NCBI GenBank assembly: GCA_022843955.1
Contig: JALHMQ010000004.1
Coordinates: 62,001 to 126,000 of the forward strand
DNA length: 64,000 bases
Source: Burkholderiaceae bacterium
GTDB lineage: Bacteria > Pseudomonadota > Gammaproteobacteria > Burkholderiales > Burkholderiaceae_F
Reading direction: 5' to 3'
The notes beneath the pieces are model-generated. The model was not told the origin of the DNA, did no database searches, and was given only the letters and a program-made list of their open reading frames with translations. Made by a program: the position numbers and the translations under genes. Positions 20,163 to 30,100 of the stretch are shown here, one piece after another. The number at the start of each line of letters is the position of its first letter. Position 1 is the stretch's first letter.

Positions 20163-21565
20163 GACGCGATCCTCGCCAACACGTTGGCCGCGTGCTGCAC
20201 GGTCTGCGGCTTGTCGAACACCGCGGTGAAGTCGTTGCGCGTGCCCTCGAAGTTGCTGAAGCTGCCGCTGCGCTCGAACGTGGTGGAGATCGGAATCACG
20301 ACATCGGCCGCGGCCAGCGTCGGCGCTTCGAAAGCAGCCAGGTGCACGCGCTTGGCCGCGCCCAGAAGCGCGGGGTCATCCAGCGCGCCCCACACCAGCA
20401 CGACGTCGTGGCCGGCCGCTGCATCGAACGGCGCCGCGCCGAACTTGGCCTGCACGCCGAAGCTGTTGGGGTTCTTGTCGGCACGGATCAGGAACCGGTC
20501 CTCGACCACTTCGCCCTCCGCAGGCCGGTCATCCTGCTTCGCATAGACGCGCAGGCGCGTGCCGAACGCCGCTGCGAATGCATCGAGTTCCTCGTTGGAG
20601 GCCTGCGCCGACAGCAGCGCCGCCGGGTTGCGCGCGGCAACCAGCAGCGCGTGCGCGGCGTCAAGCGCCTGGTCGACCGGCACCTCGGCGCCGGCAACAC
20701 GCGCCGCCAGCACGCGCGGCTGCGCCATCGCCTTGTGCAGATCGAAGCCCTTGTTGCACAGCCAGGGCCCGTTGATCTGCGGGTTGTCGAACGCCGTGAC
20801 GCGGTAAGCGACATTGGGCTGCGCCATGCCGGGAGCGCGTGGCTCGCGATGCTTCTGGCGCCGCCACACCTGCACGCTGCAGCCGCGCGCGCAGCCGGTG
20901 CACACCGAGCGCACCGGTTCGAGGAACCACACCCGGCTCTTGTACAGAAACTCGCTGGAGAGGAGCGCGCCGGTGGGGCAGATGTCGATCACGTTGTCGG
21001 AGTACGGATCGTCGAACGGCAGCGCGCCGATGCGATCGACGTGCGAGTGGCCGCCGCGATCGACGATGCCCAACGCGGCCGAGCCGGAGATCTCCTTGGT
21101 GAAGCGCACGCAGCGACTGCACAGGATGCAGCGCTCGTTGTCGAGCGAGATGCGCGGGCTCAGCTCATGCAGCTTGCGCCGGCGGATCTTCGGATCGATC
21201 GAGATCGCCTGCGGCGCGCCATAGTCCTGCTGGTAGTTCTGCAGCGTGCACTCGCCCGCCTTGTCGCAGATGCCGCAGTCGACCGGGTGGTTGAGCATGA
21301 TGAACTGCATCACCTGCCGGCGCGCCCGCTGCACTTCCTCGGCCTGCGTCTCGATCACCATGTTCGGCGTGATGATCACGTTGCAGGCCGGCATCAGCTT
21401 CGGCAGGTTGTTGACCTTGACCAGGCACAGCCGGCAACTGCCCGCCACCGACAACTTGGCGTGGTAGCAGAAGTGCGGAATCTCGATGCCGAAGCGCTTG
21501 GCCGCCTGCAGCACGCTCTCACCCTCGTTGACCTCGAGTTCGCGGCTGTCGATCGTGCATTTCAT
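20159..21565 (-). CDS. nuoG: NADH-quinone oxidoreductase subunit G, compact form
   Basis: 468 residues, against about 770-900 in most betaproteobacteria and E. coli. All Fe-S ligands remain: C33/C44/C47/C61 (2Fe-2S N1b), H93/C97/C100/C106 (N5), C146/C149/C152/C196 (N4), and a further C222/C225/C229/C270 set that matches the N7 pattern. What is reduced is the C-terminal molybdopterin-oxidoreductase-like domain, here only about 190 residues ending in SGSFSNFEGTRNDF. The frame is intact and junctions with nuoF (19 bases) and nuoH are normal, so this is a natural short type, not a truncation. Confidence 0.93.
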   Translation of the reverse strand: MKCTIDSRELEVNEGESVLQAAKRFGIEIPHFCYHAKLSVAGSCRLCLVKVNNLPKLMPACNVIITPNMVIETQAEEVQRARRQVMQFIMLNHPVDCGICDKAGECTLQNYQQDYGAPQAISIDPKIRRRKLHELSPRISLDNERCILCSRCVRFTKEISGSAALGIVDRGGHSHVDRIGALPFDDPYSDNVIDICPTGALLSSEFLYKSRVWFLEPVRSVCTGCARGCSVQVWRRQKHREPRAPGMAQPNVAYRVTAFDNPQINGPWLCNKGFDLHKAMAQPRVLAARVAGAEVPVDQALDAAHALLVAARNPAALLSAQASNEELDAFAAAFGTRLRVYAKQDDRPAEGEVVEDRFLIRADKNPNSFGVQAKFGAAPFDAAAGHDVVLVWGALDDPALLGAAKRVHLAAFEAPTLAAADVVIPISTTFERSGSFSNFEGTRNDFTAVFDKPQTVQHAANVLARIAS

Positions 21566-21584
21566 CGTGCGGCCCCGTGCCCCA

Positions 21585-22867
<1,283 letters not shown>

Positions 22868-22871
<4 letters not shown>

Positions 22872-23344
22872 GGCAGGTCCTCCAGGATGCGGTCGATGGT
22901 CGCCGCGTCCAGCTGCTCGTGATAGGTGTCGTTGATCTGCATCGCCGGCGCCGTGCCGCAGGAGGCCAGGCACTCGACCGTCTCCAGCGTGAAGCGCCCG
23001 TCGGGCGTGGTCTGGCCGACCCGGATGCCCAGGCGTTGCTCAAGATGGCTCACCACCTGCTCGGCGCCGCGCAATGAACACGAAATGTTGCGGCACACCT
23101 TCAGCACGTAGCGGCCGCCCGGCTGCATGCGGAACATCGTGTACCAGCTGCGTGCCTCCACCACCTGGATCGGCGGCACACCGAGATACTGGGCGATGCA
23201 CAGCGCATCGTCTTCGGTGACGAAGCCCCGATCCTGCTGCATGCAATGCAGCAGCGGCAGCACCAGCGACGGCGCCATCTCGGCCGGGTACAGGCGGCGC
23301 AGCGCGTCGAACTTCTCGGCAAGCGCAGGGGTGAGCGGCGTCAT
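22868..23344 (-). CDS. nuoE: NADH-quinone oxidoreductase subunit E, [2Fe-2S]
   Basis: 158-residue thioredoxin-fold subunit. Cluster N1a ligands C84, C89, C125 and C129 (spacing C-x4-C and C-x3-C). I chose ATG 23344, which overlaps the nuoD stop as ATGA, over the in-frame start nine bases upstream, because all neighbours use this coupling. Confidence 0.94.
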
Positions 23345-24552
23345 CGATCGCACTCGCCGCCGATCATGTTGATCGAGCCGAAGGTGGGCACGATGTCGGA
23401 GATCTGGCCGCCCTCGATCAGCGTATGCAGGCCGCCCACGTGCAGGAAGCTCGGTGCGCGCACGTGCAGCTTGTACGGCCGGCCGCTGCCGTCGCTGATG
23501 AGATAGAAGCCGAGTTCGCCGTTGGGCGCCTCGTGCGCGACATACACCTCGCCGGCCGGCACCTTGATGCCGTCGATCACCAGCTTGAAGTGGTTCACCA
23601 GCGCTTCGATCTGCGTGTAGACGAGTTCCTTCTTCGGCAGCATCACGCGCGGATCGTCGATGCTCACCGGGCCATCAGGCAGCTTGCGCACGCATTGGCG
23701 CACCATCGCGATCGACTCGTCGATCTCGCACATGCGCACGTAGTAGCGGTCGAAGTTGTCGCCCTTGATGCCGACCGGAACGTCGAAGTCGAGATCGGCA
23801 TAGGCCAGATACGGGCTGTCCTTGCGCAGGTCCATCGCCAGGCCGGTGGAACGCAACGTCGGCCCGGTGTAGCCCCAGTTGAGCGCATGCTCCGGCGTCA
23901 TCACGCCCACGTTGCGCATGCGGTCGATGAAGATGCGGTTGCGATCGAGCAGGCCATGGATGCGCTCGACGTAGTTTTCGGTGAACTGCAGCACTTCCTC
24001 GAGCCGTTCGAGCCAGCCGTCGGGCAGGTCGCGCGCCAAGCCGCCGATGCGCACGTACGAGTAGGTCAGGCGCGCGCCGGTCAGCTGGTTCAGGTGCTCG
24101 AAGATGTAGTCGCGCACCGTCATCAGATACAGGAACGCGGTCATCGCGCCCAGCTCCATCACCGAGGCCGCCACGCAGGTGATGTGATCGGCGATCCGGT
24201 TGTACTCGGACAGCAGCGTGCGCAGGTAGATGCAGCGCGGCGGCAGCTGAACACCGAGCAGCTTCTCCACCGCATCGGCATAGGCGAAGTTGTTGTTCAG
24301 CGCCGAGCAGTAGTTCAGGCGATCGGTGTACGGAATGACGTTGTGGTACGTGTGGTGCTCGGATTCCTTCTCGAACCCGCGATGCAGGTAGCCGCAGTGG
24401 ATGTCGGCGCGCTTGACCGTCTCGCCGTCGATCTCGGCGATGATCTGTACCGTGCCATGGGTGGCCGGGTGCGACGGACCGATATTGACGATCACGTGAT
24501 CCGGGTCGGCGGTCTCGGTCAGGGTCGTGCGAACGGGGCTCTTGTAGTCCAT
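23341..24552 (-). CDS. nuoD: NADH-quinone oxidoreductase subunit D (49 kDa)
   Basis: 403 residues, [NiFe]-hydrogenase-like fold forming the quinone site. Quinone-head histidine in NIGPSHPATHG (about 23-33) and the conserved Tyr (YNVIPYTDRLNY region, about 74-81) are present, as is the C-terminal DIVPTFGSINMIGGECDR. No hydrogenase metal cysteines, as expected. A GTG lies one codon upstream of the chosen ATG. Begins seven bases after nuoC. Confidence 0.96.
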   Translation of the reverse strand: MDYKSPVRTTLTETADPDHVIVNIGPSHPATHGTVQIIAEIDGETVKRADIHCGYLHRGFEKESEHHTYHNVIPYTDRLNYCSALNNNFAYADAVEKLLGVQLPPRCIYLRTLLSEYNRIADHITCVAASVMELGAMTAFLYLMTVRDYIFEHLNQLTGARLTYSYVRIGGLARDLPDGWLERLEEVLQFTENYVERIHGLLDRNRIFIDRMRNVGVMTPEHALNWGYTGPTLRSTGLAMDLRKDSPYLAYADLDFDVPVGIKGDNFDRYYVRMCEIDESIAMVRQCVRKLPDGPVSIDDPRVMLPKKELVYTQIEALVNHFKLVIDGIKVPAGEVYVAHEAPNGELGFYLISDGSGRPYKLHVRAPSFLHVGGLHTLIEGGQISDIVPTFGSINMIGGECDR

Positions 24553-24559
24553 CACGTTG

Positions 24560-25024
24560 CTACCGGCGATAGGGAACGATGGGCTGTTCCTGGTCTATCG
24601 GATAGTCCTTGCGCAGCGGATGCCCGACGAAGCCCTCGTACAGCAGGATCGGCCGCAGGTCGTCGTTGCCGGCGAACTCGATGCCGTACATCTCGTGCGT
24701 CTCGCGTTCCATGAAGCGCGCCGCGCCGTAGATCGCGGTCAGGGTCGGCACAGTGGGCTGCGCGAGCGCCACCTGCACCTTCAGGCGGATGCGCTTGTGG
24801 TGCGTCGGACTCAGGAAGTGATACACGACGTCGAAGCGCGGCTCGCGCTCGGGATGATCGACGGCGGTGACGTCCAGGAACAGAGAGAAGCCGAACTCCG
24901 TGCGCAGCCGCTCGACCACCGGCATGATGTTGGCAACCGGCAGTTCAAGGACAAGCATGCCGAAGCTGTCCCAGGCGCGCTCGTACGAGCCTGCCAGGCT
25001 CGCCTTGATGGTCTCGTAGATCAT
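24560..25024 (-). CDS. nuoC: NADH-quinone oxidoreductase subunit C (30 kDa)
   Basis: 154 residues, somewhat shorter than the common ~200. Typical end block: FMERETHEMYGIEFAGNDDLRPILLYEGFVGHPLRKDYPI. Separate from nuoD, not fused. ATG 25024 lies 25 bases after the nuoB stop without a good Shine-Dalgarno sequence; a TTG start at 25060 would couple it to nuoB and remains possible. Confidence 0.93.
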   Translation of the reverse strand: MIYETIKASLAGSYERAWDSFGMLVLELPVANIMPVVERLRTEFGFSLFLDVTAVDHPEREPRFDVVYHFLSPTHHKRIRLKVQVALAQPTVPTLTAIYGAARFMERETHEMYGIEFAGNDDLRPILLYEGFVGHPLRKDYPIDQEQPIVPYRR

Positions 25025-25049
25025 GGGTGGCGCGACGCGCAGCCCTCGT

Positions 25050-25535
25050 TCACGTGGCAACCGGGTTCTGCCGCTCGCCCGGGAAGATCGGGTGCCGGTC
25101 CTTCGATATCTTGTCCTGCAGCATCACGATCGCGTCGATCACCATCTCCGGCCGCGGTGGACAGCCCGGCACGTAGATGTCCACCGGAATGACCTTGTCC
25201 ACCCCCTGCAGCACCGCGTAGTTGCGATAGAAGCCGCCGCTGGTGGCACAGGCGCCGAAGGCCATCACCCACTTCGGCTCGCACATCTGCTCGTAGACCT
25301 TCTTGATGACCTGCGCCTGCTTGTGGCTGATCGTGCCCACCACCATCAGCAGGTCCGACTGACGCGGCGTGAAGCGCGGCAGCGCGGCGCCGAAGCGATC
25401 GGTGTCGTACAGCGTCGAGCTGACCGACATGAACTCCATGCCGCAGCAGGCCGTCACGAACGGATAGGGAAACAGGCTGAACTTGCGCACCCACCCGACC
25501 AGATCGTCCTTGCGGGTGGTCAGGTACTCCATCAT
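25050..25535 (-). CDS. nuoB: NADH-quinone oxidoreductase subunit B, cluster N2
   Basis: 161 residues. Ligands of the terminal cluster N2 are C30 and C31 (tandem), C96 and C125, in TACCGMEFM, FGACATSGG and YVPGCPPRPE. ATG 25535 overlaps the nuoA stop as ATGA; an in-frame ATG six bases upstream is an alternative. Confidence 0.96.
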   Translation of the reverse strand: MMEYLTTRKDDLVGWVRKFSLFPYPFVTACCGMEFMSVSSTLYDTDRFGAALPRFTPRQSDLLMVVGTISHKQAQVIKKVYEQMCEPKWVMAFGACATSGGFYRNYAVLQGVDKVIPVDIYVPGCPPRPEMVIDAIVMLQDKISKDRHPIFPGERQNPVAT

Positions 25536-25897
25536 CGCCATTCGAGCCCCCCGTCACGCCACACGTAGGCAAACGCCAGCGCCAGCAGGCCCATGAACAC
25601 CAGGAACGAGATCAGCGACAGCGTGGCAATTTCGCGATGGCCGGCCGCCGAGGCCCAGATGAACAGCAGCACCGTCTCCAGGTCGAACAGCAAAAAGAAG
25701 ATGGCTATCGGGTAGTACTTGATCGACAGCGGTCGCACGTTGCGCTGCTGGATCGGCTGCACGCCGCACTCGAACGGCTCCATTTTCACGGCCGACGCCA
25801 CCACCCGCGGCCCGAGCAGCGCGTTCAGCCCGACCACCAGACCCACCGTCGCGACCACTGCGATCAGATAGAGGAAGAATGCTGCGTAGGGCGTCAT
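25532..25897 (-). CDS. nuoA: NADH-quinone oxidoreductase subunit A
   Basis: 121 residues, three helices, with the conserved loop FECGVQPIQQRNVRPLSIKYYPIAIFFLLFDLETVLLF (about 43-80), whose acidic residues border the quinone channel. First gene of the operon. The start at MTPYAAFF is chosen by homology; the frame stays open 150 bases further upstream (an ATG at 25954 gives a 19-residue extension), and no strong ribosome-binding site settles the matter. Confidence 0.94.
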   Translation of the reverse strand: MTPYAAFFLYLIAVVATVGLVVGLNALLGPRVVASAVKMEPFECGVQPIQQRNVRPLSIKYYPIAIFFLLFDLETVLLFIWASAAGHREIATLSLISFLVFMGLLALAFAYVWRDGGLEWR

Positions 25898-26362
25898 GCG
25901 GCTGCCGCGTGTGGTGCGAACGTCTTGTCGTCGTTGCGAGAGTGTGGCGGACATCGGCTCGGCCCCATGCCTTCGCCGTAAGAGGAATCCGTCGAAGTGC
26001 CCTGCTTTCTTGACGTATGTCAATTTTGTGAAAAGCCCCCCCACTAAGCGGAATCAACGTGTCAACCTCGTAGAACATCACGCGCGCCGTCAACCTCTCG
26101 CAGGTACGTACCCGTCGCTCGTGCTCAGAGCGAACCACCTGTTCAATGCAGGCGGACTCGAGTACCTGCCCACCCGGCGCCAACTCGCTCGACGCGGTCA
26201 CTGCTGTTGTCAGGCGCGAGTGACGCGTGCGCGCGCCGCGGCCGCAGCCGCTCCTGCGCTCATGGCAGGACCCGGTCTAGCATCAGGCCCTCGCTCGGTC
26301 GCGTCGATGCCTGCAGCACCCGTCACGACTCTCGCGTTCGATCCGGCCCGTCGATACAACCA
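25898..26362. other. Divergent intergenic region, nuoA / hydroxyacid dehydrogenase
   Basis: Carries the FNR-type dyad and, next to it, an AT-richer stretch around 26015-26035. No gene is convincing in the remaining sequence; the open frames crossing it have no homology that I recognise. Confidence 0.45.
26010..26023 (-). promoter_or_regulatory. FNR/FixK-type dyad upstream of nuoA
   Basis: TTGACgtatGTCAA is fully symmetric and fits the FNR/FixK consensus TTGAY-N4-RTCAA. It lies 113 bases upstream of nuoA. No convincing -10 element is seen at the spacing expected for activation, so either activation or repression is possible. Confidence 0.5.
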
Positions 26363-27343
26363 ATGACCAACCTTCCCCATATCGTCGTCCTCGACGACTT
26401 CGAGAAAGCGCTGCAACGACTGGCTGACTGGTCGGCCATCACGGCGCGCGCCCATGTCGACGTGCACCACGAGCCGCTGCGCGGCGCAGCGCTGATCGAG
26501 GCACTGTCCGCGGCCGACGTGCTGGTATTGATGCGCGACCGCACGCCGCTGACCGCCTTGCTGCTGCAGCAGTTGCCGCGGCTGCGTTACGTGGTCTTCA
26601 CCGGTACCCGCAACAACACCCTTGATGCCGGCGCACTCGCCGCACGCGGCATTCCGGTGAGCCACACGCGCTGGGGACCATCGAAGGACGCGACCGCCGA
26701 ACTTACCTGGGCGCTGATCCTCGCGGCCAGCAAGCGCCTGGAAGCGGCGCTGGGAATGATGCGCGGCGGCGGCTGGCGCGACGGCAAGCCGCTGGCGCCG
26801 GTGCTGCGGGGCGCCCGCCTCGGGCTGATCGGTCTGGGCGAGATCGGCGCGCGGGTCGCCGCAATCGGCCGCGCCTTCGGCATGGAGATCGCGTGCTGGA
26901 GCCCGCACATGACCGAGGCGCGCGCCGCGCAGCACGGCGCCCTGTTTCTGCCGCTCGACGATCTGCTCGCCACCTCGCAGGTGGTCAGCGTGCATCTGGT
27001 CGCGAGCGCTGCGACACGACATCTGATCAATGCCGCGCGCCTGGCGCAGATGCGCAGCGACGCGTTGCTGGTGAACACGTCGCGCGCGTCCCTCATCGAC
27101 ACCGATGCGCTGGTTGCCGCACTGGCCCGCGGTCGCCCGGCGATGGCCGCGCTCGATGTGTTCGACGAGGAGCCGCTGCCATCCGCGCATCCGCTGCGCG
27201 CATTGCCGAACGTGGTGCTCACACCGCATCTGGGCTTCGTCGCCGAGCCGGTGATCGCGCAGTTTGCGCGCGACGTCGTCGAGTGCCTGGATGCGTGGCT
27301 CGCCGGCGCGCCGCGGGTGCGCGAACTCGGCCCCGAAGCCTGA
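26363..27343 (+). CDS. D-2-hydroxyacid dehydrogenase (NAD)
   Basis: 326 residues. Rossmann NAD-binding loop GLGEIG (157-162) and the catalytic triad R241, E270 and H289 of the D-isomer-specific 2-hydroxyacid dehydrogenases are all present (NTSR, DEEPLP, TPHLG). Likely reduces a 2-oxoacid or oxidises a D-2-hydroxyacid, such as glycerate or phosphoglycerate; the substrate cannot be told. ATG 26363 begins the fold; no clear Shine-Dalgarno sequence. Transcribed away from nuo. Confidence 0.9.
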   Translation: MTNLPHIVVLDDFEKALQRLADWSAITARAHVDVHHEPLRGAALIEALSAADVLVLMRDRTPLTALLLQQLPRLRYVVFTGTRNNTLDAGALAARGIPVSHTRWGPSKDATAELTWALILAASKRLEAALGMMRGGGWRDGKPLAPVLRGARLGLIGLGEIGARVAAIGRAFGMEIACWSPHMTEARAAQHGALFLPLDDLLATSQVVSVHLVASAATRHLINAARLAQMRSDALLVNTSRASLIDTDALVAALARGRPAMAALDVFDEEPLPSAHPLRALPNVVLTPHLGFVAEPVIAQFARDVVECLDAWLAGAPRVRELGPEA

Positions 27344-27453
27344 CGCTCACGACCTCGTGGCCGTCTCGCGTCGTCGACATCGACGACGCACTCCGGAGCA
27401 CGGTGTGCCGAGCGAGCAACCGCCACGGATCGCCCTTCTTTATCATGCGGGCA

Positions 27454-27990
27454 ATGAACGACGCCGCCGACCTGGCCCAGATCCGTCTCGACAACGCCCT
27501 CAGGTTGTTCGACGAGTTCGTGCAGCAGGCCGCGCGCAAGCCGGACGCCGCCACCTTGCGCGGGCTGGAAGGTCGGTTTGCCGAGAGACTGCAGATCCAG
27601 CCGAGCTACTGGAGCCAGATCAAGGGCCGTTCGCGCCAGATTGGCGAGCGACTGGCGCGCCAGTTCGAGCAGTGCATGCACAAGCCCTATGGCTGGATGG
27701 ATGTCCGCCATGCCGGTGGCGGCCCGCATCGGCCGGCGGCGGCGCCCGCGGCGGCGACGATCGAGTCCATCGCGCCGCAGTCCGATGATGAGCGCTTCAT
27801 CGTCGGCCTCGTGCTCACCTACTACCGGCGCCACCCGGACCGCGCCCGCGGTCGCCTGCTCGATCTGCTGGGCGAGGTGTTGACACCATCGCCGACCGGG
27901 GCGGCGCCCGCGGCGCCCGCGCCGGCGGTCGACCGGGAGGCGTGGCAGAAGGTGGCGCAAGGTGTGGCGCCACTGAAGCGCAAGCGCTGA
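27454..27990 (+). CDS. Putative HTH DNA-binding protein of unknown function
   Basis: 178 residues. The first 80 are helical and arginine-rich; LEGRFAERLQIQPSYWSQIKGRSRQIGERLARQFEQCM (about 34-71) looks like a Cro/CI-type helix-turn-helix with S-Q-I-K-G in the recognition-helix position. A Pro/Ala-rich linker, a second short helical part (DERFIVGLVLTYYRRHPDRARGRLLDLLGE) and a basic KRKR tail follow. Another ATG lies nine bases upstream. The gene stands alone, 110 bases after the dehydrogenase. The DNA-binding role is an inference from this pattern. Confidence 0.55.
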   Translation: MNDAADLAQIRLDNALRLFDEFVQQAARKPDAATLRGLEGRFAERLQIQPSYWSQIKGRSRQIGERLARQFEQCMHKPYGWMDVRHAGGGPHRPAAAPAAATIESIAPQSDDERFIVGLVLTYYRRHPDRARGRLLDLLGEVLTPSPTGAAPAAPAPAVDREAWQKVAQGVAPLKRKR

Positions 27991-28058
27991 ACACCACGGA
28001 CCGAGGCTCACGCAAACTGGTTAGCACCCCACGCCAGCGACATTTTTTTGTTGCATTA

Positions 28059-28076
28059 GATAAATTTGTATTTATC
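28059..28076. promoter_or_regulatory. AT-rich 7-4-7 palindrome, probable operator
   Basis: GATAAAT-ttgt-ATTTATC is a perfect inverted repeat inside the only markedly AT-rich stretch of the window (about 28040-28090). It lies 75 bases before the first of three small genes. It resembles half-sites of Fur boxes only loosely. Likely promoter with overlapping operator. Confidence 0.5.
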
Positions 28077-28151
28077 ATTTGATCTACGTTGTACCGAGTC
28101 GTCGGCAGCAACGTCTCCACCCCCACCGATCAACCTTTTCCAGGAGGCCAG

Positions 28152-28322
28152 ATGATCCAGCGCTGCATGAATCGCCCGTCCGGCCTGCCGTTCGAAACGA
28201 GCAACGTCGCCTTCGATGCCGCCTTCAACCCCGGCATCGCGGTCGCTGCGCAGAACCTCGGCGCCGCACGGCGAGGCCGCACCCGCCTGACCCTGCTCCA
28301 GCGCGCTTTACGGCGCCACTGA
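28152..28322 (+). CDS. Small protein 1 of an unknown three-gene cluster
   Basis: 56 residues, not recognised. A perfect AGGAGG six bases upstream of ATG 28152 and the AT-rich promoter region argue that it is really translated. The sequence has a neutral middle (FETSNVAFDAAFNPGIAVAAQ) and an Arg-rich C-terminus (RRGRTRLTLLQRALRRH). No signal peptide or membrane segment. A terminator-like hairpin follows. Confidence 0.55.
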   Translation: MIQRCMNRPSGLPFETSNVAFDAAFNPGIAVAAQNLGAARRGRTRLTLLQRALRRH

Positions 28323-28343
28323 CGCAGCGTCACACCGCCACGG

Positions 28344-28380
28344 CGGCCCGGGTGCAGCAATGCCCCGGGCCGTTTGCTTT
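28344..28380 (+). terminator. Intrinsic terminator-like hairpin
   Basis: A perfect 9-bp GC stem (28344-28352 with 28364-28372), an 11-base loop, then TTTGCTTT. It starts 22 bases after the stop of small protein 1. Confidence 0.6.
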
Positions 28381-28455
28381 GGCGCTCGGCTTGTCCGTCG
28401 CATCACACCTGCACGCGCCGTGGGCGCGCTGCGCCTAGTCATGAAAGGAAACACC

Positions 28456-28611
28456 ATGAAGCAGCCGATGCCGTCCCCGCGCAATCCGCTGGTTCGACTG
28501 GCGCGCTTTCGCCGCGCCGGCGCGCACCAGCCGGGTCGCAAGTCCGAGAGGCAGGCAGCGCAGCACCAGACGCGTCAGACGCTGCGCGAACTGAAGCTCG
28601 ACGGACCGTAG
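28456..28611 (+). CDS. Small protein 2, highly basic
   Basis: 51 residues with 11 arginines; PRNPLVRLARFRRAGAHQPGRKSERQAAQ in the middle. Not recognised. AAAGGA seven bases upstream of ATG 28456 is a good ribosome-binding site and decides between it and ATG 28441. The composition suggests nucleic-acid or membrane-surface binding. Confidence 0.5.
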   Translation: MKQPMPSPRNPLVRLARFRRAGAHQPGRKSERQAAQHQTRQTLRELKLDGP

Positions 28612-28661
28612 ATCGATCGCCTGCCAGCGGCAGGCACAGGACACAAGATCAGGAGAACGAC

Positions 28662-28913
28662 ATGACACATTCGATGACCACCGCCAGCCGGGATCACGCA
28701 CCGGCGCCCGGCCGCCAGCTGCTCGTCGTCGCACTGCTGCTCGCCAGCCGCTTGCTTGCTCACCTCGCAGGCCGCCTGGCACGCACGGCACCCGCCGGCG
28801 CGGCGTCCATCGGCCGCGAGTTTCATGTGGTCGAGCAAGACGGCCAGCTGGTCGGCCTGGTGTACGACGAAGGCCGACTGGTCGCCACGCTGCCCGGCGT
28901 GGGGCGTCTGTAG
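28662..28913 (+). CDS. Small protein 3, one membrane helix
   Basis: 83 residues with one hydrophobic helix (QLLVVALLLASRLLAHLAG, about 19-37) and a C-terminal part (FHVVEQDGQLVGLVYDEGRLVATLPGV) that looks like two beta strands. Not recognised. AGGAG eight bases upstream of the ATG. Followed by a 12-bp hairpin. Confidence 0.55.
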   Translation: MTHSMTTASRDHAPAPGRQLLVVALLLASRLLAHLAGRLARTAPAGAASIGREFHVVEQDGQLVGLVYDEGRLVATLPGVGRL

Positions 28914-28921
28914 AGAGGGGC

Positions 28922-28952
28922 AGCGGCATGCCGTATCAAGCGGCATGCCGCT
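28922..28952. terminator. Hairpin after small-protein cluster
   Basis: A 12-bp perfect stem (28922-28933 with 28941-28952), six bases after the stop of small protein 3. The right arm itself contains the 16-base palindrome AAGCGGCATGCCGCTT. There is no T-tract. Confidence 0.45.
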
Positions 28953-29074
28953 TGCCTTGCGCGGACGGACCTTCAGCCATGCCCGCTTGGTTCGCCTCAT
29001 GACCGATGAGCGAAGCGCGAATATTGGACGCGGGACTGCGTCGTCTCGACGACCATCGGCGGTAGCCTGCGCCC

Positions 29075-30013
29075 ATGGACATCGCCTGCCACCTCGCCGC
29101 ACCCGATCGCAGCGGCGACCGTCTCCACTGGCGAATGCTGACTGCGCGCCAGCATGAGGCGGAGCCCCGCGCGCCGGTGCTGCTGCTGCACGGCCTGGCC
29201 AGCAATCTGAGCCGCTGGTCCGAGTTCATCGAGCACACGCGCCTGGCGAACCAGCGCGACGTCGCGCGCCTCGACCTGCGCGGGCACGGCCAGTCGACGA
29301 CGCGCCGCGCGCTGAGCCTCGAACTGTGGAGCAACGATCTGGCCGCCTTGCTGGATTCCGGCTTCGGCGACCGCGTCGAGCAGGCCATCCTGGTCGGTCA
29401 CAGCCTCGGTGCGCAGGTGGCGCTGCACTTTGCCTCGACCCATCCGCAGCGGGTGCGCGCCATGGTGCTGATCGACCCGGTGTTCCGCAGCGCGCTGCAC
29501 GGCAAGTGGCGCCGCGTGGCGCGCTATGGGCCGCTGTTCGCAGCCGCTGCGCGCGGCGTGCGCGCGCTCAACGCCCTGGGGTTGCGGCGCGGCCGCCTTC
29601 CCGAACTCGATCTCGCACACATGGACCGCGAGGCACGCATCGCCCTGCAGGATCCGGCCAGCGAGGCGCAGTTCATTCAGCGCTACAGCTCGACCTGGTC
29701 GGACCTCAAGACCTTTCGCACCGCACACTACCTGCAAGAGCTGGTGCAGATGTTTCGACCGCTGCCCGCCCCGGCAACCTACGGAATGCCGGTGCTGGTG
29801 CTGCTGTCCACCGGCGCCACCTTCGCGACGCTCGAGCAGACGCGGGCGATCGCGGCCACGTTCCCGCACGGTGAGATCGACACCATCGATTGCCATCACT
29901 GGCCACTGACCGAAAGACCGGTAGAAGTGCGCGAGCGCATCGAGCGCTGGTGCGACGCACTCGACGGTGCGCAGAGGCGTTCCACCGCCCGCCCGACCCC
30001 GCCACGCGATTGA
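29075..30013 (+). CDS. Alpha/beta hydrolase
   Basis: 312 residues, AB-hydrolase fold. Oxyanion-hole HG (39-40), nucleophile S110 in GHSLGA, and a likely catalytic His in DCHHWPLTE (about 287). LRGHGQST (68-75) is the usual loop before the nucleophile elbow. No signal peptide, so cytosolic esterase or hydrolase of unknown substrate. It lies 87 bases upstream of the Mpo1-like gene on the same strand. Confidence 0.85.
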   Translation: MDIACHLAAPDRSGDRLHWRMLTARQHEAEPRAPVLLLHGLASNLSRWSEFIEHTRLANQRDVARLDLRGHGQSTTRRALSLELWSNDLAALLDSGFGDRVEQAILVGHSLGAQVALHFASTHPQRVRAMVLIDPVFRSALHGKWRRVARYGPLFAAAARGVRALNALGLRRGRLPELDLAHMDREARIALQDPASEAQFIQRYSSTWSDLKTFRTAHYLQELVQMFRPLPAPATYGMPVLVLLSTGATFATLEQTRAIAATFPHGEIDTIDCHHWPLTERPVEVRERIERWCDALDGAQRRSTARPTPPRD

Positions 30014-30100
30014 CGCGATCCACACCTGCGCTATGTTGCGCACAGAACGCCGGGCGCCAGCCGTAACCGCGCGCAGAGGCGACAGGAAGAAGGAGACAGC

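Noticed and set aside
28059-28076. Fur box
   Set aside because: The 7-4-7 palindrome shares only GATAA/TTATC ends with the 19-bp Fur consensus; iron-linked genes are not adjacent.
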